From contig JAOUIM010000006.1 in the NCBI GenBank assembly GCA_029884035.1, forward strand, positions 1 through 26,018: 26,018 nucleotides of DNA, in the 5' to 3' direction. Each line of letters starts with the position of its first letter. Positions within the stretch are counted from its first letter, which is position 1. The stretch is from Aquincola sp. (GTDB lineage Bacteria; Pseudomonadota; Gammaproteobacteria; Burkholderiales; Burkholderiaceae_C). The notes under the pieces were generated by a model, which was given only the letters and a program-made list of their open reading frames with translations, was not told the origin of the DNA and searched no databases. This document shows positions 24,617 through 26,018 of this stretch, in pieces. The position numbers and the translations under genes are program-made.

Positions 24617-25579
24617 ATGCTTTGGTTCCTGCTCAAGCGCCTGGCCACCTTCGCGGCAACCCTTGCCGCGGCGTCTCTCGTCGTCTTCGCCGTGCTGGAG
24701 ATCCTGCCCGGCAACCCGGCCGAGGTGATGCTCGGCGACAGCGCGACGCCCGAATCGATCGCCGCGCTCGAGGCGCGTCTGGGCCTGGACCGCCCGGCCG
24801 CCGCCCGCTACGGGGCCTGGATCGGCGGCCTGCTGCGCGGCGACAGCGCGATGAGCTACGCCTACGACACGCCGACCTTCGAGCTGATCGCCGAGCGCCT
24901 GCAGGTCAGCCTGCCGCTGGCGCTGCTGGCGATGGCACTGACCGTGGTGGTCGCGCTGGCCGCCGGCGTCTATGCCGCCGCGCACCACCGCCGCGCCGGC
25001 GACGCGGGGGTGATGGTGCTGTCGCAGCTCGGGCTGTCGATCCCGAACTTCTGGCTCGCGATCCTGCTGATCCTGCTGTTCGCGGTGCAACTGCAATGGG
25101 TCAGCGCCGGCGGTTTTCCCGGCTGGCGCGAGGACGACGGCGGCGGCCTCGCGGCCGGCTTCGCGGCGCTGCTGCTGCCGGCGCTGTCGCTCGCGGCGGT
25201 GCAGGCCGCGATCCTCGCCCGCGTGACGCGCTCGTCGGTGCTCGAAGCGATGCGCGAGGACTACGTGCGCACCGCGCGCGCCAAAGGCCTGTCGCGGCGC
25301 CAGGTGCTGTGGCGGCACGTGCTGCGCAACGCGATGATCCCGGTGCTGACGATCATGGGGCTGCAGTTCGCCAACCTCGTCACCGGCGCGATCGTGGTCG
25401 AGAACGTGTTCGTGCTGCCGGGCATCGGGCGGCTGGTGTTCCAGGCCATCGCCAACCGTGATTTGGTGCTGGTGCGCGACGTGATCATGCTGCTCGCGGC
25501 GGTGGTCGTGCTCGTGAACTTCGTGGTCGACGTGCTGTATGCGGTGGTCGATCCGCGGCTGCGGCGGACTGTGGCATGA
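24617..25579 (+). CDS. ABC transporter permease, DppB/OppB type
   Basis: A 320-residue inner-membrane subunit of a peptide/nickel/opine-type importer. The protein opens MLWFLLKRLATFAATLAAASLVVFAVLEILPGNPAEVMLG, the family's first helix and PGNPA motif. Later comes LGLDRPAAARYGAWIGGLLRGD. The ABC-contacting EAA loop is EAMREDYVRTARAKGLSRRQVLWRHVLRNA, followed by MIPVLTIMGLQFANLVTGAIVVENVFVLPGIGRL. I prefer the ATG at 24617 because the family starts directly at this helix. An in-frame ATG at 24581 would add 12 residues but is only 11 bases from the divergent ALDH start. The stop overlaps the next permease start in ATGA. No substrate-binding protein gene is visible upstream. Confidence 0.93.
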   Translation: MLWFLLKRLATFAATLAAASLVVFAVLEILPGNPAEVMLGDSATPESIAALEARLGLDRPAAARYGAWIGGLLRGDSAMSYAYDTPTFELIAERLQVSLPLALLAMALTVVVALAAGVYAAAHHRRAGDAGVMVLSQLGLSIPNFWLAILLILLFAVQLQWVSAGGFPGWREDDGGGLAAGFAALLLPALSLAAVQAAILARVTRSSVLEAMREDYVRTARAKGLSRRQVLWRHVLRNAMIPVLTIMGLQFANLVTGAIVVENVFVLPGIGRLVFQAIANRDLVLVRDVIMLLAAVVVLVNFVVDVLYAVVDPRLRRTVA

Positions 25580-26018
25580 AGCGGGCGCCGCAACCGCCGG
25601 GCCGCCCCAAGGTTGCGGGCTCCCCCTCGGGGGGGCGGACGCCGTCTCGCGGCGGCCTTAGGGGTCCGTTTCGCCACCCCAGTTTTGCCGCGGGTGCCGC
25701 GCTCGTCGCACTGCTCGTGACTGCCGCGCTGCTGTCGCTCGTGTGGAGCCCGTACCCGCCGGCCGATATCGATATCGCTGGCAAGCTCGCGCCGCCCTCG
25801 GCGGCGCACTGGCTGGGCACCGACAGCCTGGGTCGCGACATCGCCTCGCAGTTGCTCGTCGGGGCGCAGAACTCGATCGTCGTGGGCATCGTCGCGGTGG
25901 GTATCGGGCTGACCTTCGGCGTCGCGCTCGGCTGCCTGGCCGCCGCGCGGCGCGGCTGGATCGAGGAAGCGGTGATGCGCGCGGCCGACTTCACCTTCGC
26001 GTTCCCGGCGCTGCTCAC
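25576..26018 (+). CDS. ABC transporter permease, DppC/OppC type, 3' end outside the window
   Basis: The reading frame from the ATG at 25576 stays open to the last base (147 codons plus two bases). After a first helix (about 37-58) comes APPSAAHWLGTDSLGRDIASQLLVGAQNSIVVGIVAV and then MRAADFTFAFPALL, both clear DppC/OppC family signatures. The remaining half lies outside the window. Residues about 6-34 are Pro/Gly/Arg-rich and come from an intergenic-type G/C repeat. No alternative ATG exists before the first helix, so this tail is probably translated. The start overlaps the preceding permease stop in ATGA. Confidence 0.9.
   Translation, partial: MKRAPQPPGRPKVAGSPSGGRTPSRGGLRGPFRHPSFAAGAALVALLVTAALLSLVWSPYPPADIDIAGKLAPPSAAHWLGTDSLGRDIASQLLVGAQNSIVVGIVAVGIGLTFGVALGCLAAARRGWIEEAVMRAADFTFAFPALL
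25592..25676. repeat. G/C-tract element inside the start of the second permease gene, copy B
   Basis: GGGCCGCCCCAAGG, CTCCCCCTCGGGGGGGCGG and GGCGGCCTTAGGGGTCCG follow one another within 85 bases, with C-run/G-run pairing. The composition and order resemble intergenic elements that recur in Burkholderiales genomes and share the style of copy A near 9330. Unlike copy A, this copy lies inside a reading frame. Confidence 0.55.

Overview
The window is a gene-dense, very GC-rich stretch of chromosome. It probably comes from a betaproteobacterium of the order Burkholderiales, in the Rubrivivax/Leptothrix/Methylibium/Ideonella neighbourhood. I infer this from the extreme G/C bias at third codon positions, the divergent alr-lplT pair, a PEP-CTERM exosortase substrate, a TAXI-type TRAP transporter, and two G/C-tract intergenic elements of a kind common in that order. 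No phage, transposase, CRISPR array or rRNA is visible. One tRNA gene, tRNA-Arg(CCG), is present.

Layout. 1-2024 (+): the end of an amino-sugar catabolic operon (nagA, cut by the window edge, and a SIS-domain sugar-phosphate deaminase/isomerase). 2041-2352 (-): a tRNA-Arg gene followed within a few bases by yggU (DUF167). 2473-3357 (+): a membrane-anchored dihaem cytochrome c with its own TATAAT promoter. 3350-5403 (-): a conserved hypothetical, a YheT-type hydrolase and a SnoaL-like protein, the last two coupled by a stop/start overlap. 5500-6647 (-): ilvE coupled to a CHCC zinc-finger protein. 6898-7476 (+): a PEP-CTERM secreted protein behind an unusual tandem C/G-tract element, ending at a strong bidirectional hairpin terminator. 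7523-9274 (-): radA with a small membrane protein. 9411-10037 (+): a LysE/RhtB exporter. 10077-11929 (-): alr, a GlsB/YeaQ-type membrane protein and arfB. 12044-14211 (+): lplT and a DMT (EamA) exporter. 14225-15124 (-): a response regulator without an output domain. 15310-15804 (+): a glutathione peroxidase. 15885-17078 (+): a TyrB-type aminotransferase. 17198-21639 (+): a TAXI-TRAP binding protein, a fused TRAP permease and an Na+/H+ antiporter. 21722-22210 (-): a LapA-like coiled-coil membrane protein. 22319-24569 (-): an aldehyde dehydrogenase and SDR operon, divergent from 24617-26018 (+): two Dpp/Opp-type ABC permeases, the second cut by the window end.

Most genes are housekeeping or ordinary transport and metabolism. 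Three places deserve attention. First, a textbook intrinsic terminator lies between the TAXI binding-protein gene and its permease, with a Na+/H+ antiporter fused on behind by an 8-base overlap; this looks like a built-in stoichiometry control on an ion-coupled import module. Second, the tandem C/G-tract element upstream of the PEP-CTERM gene looks like a double operator. Third, an intergenic-type G/C repeat is read in frame as the N-terminal tail of the second ABC permease. I found no multi-gene system that I would call entirely new.
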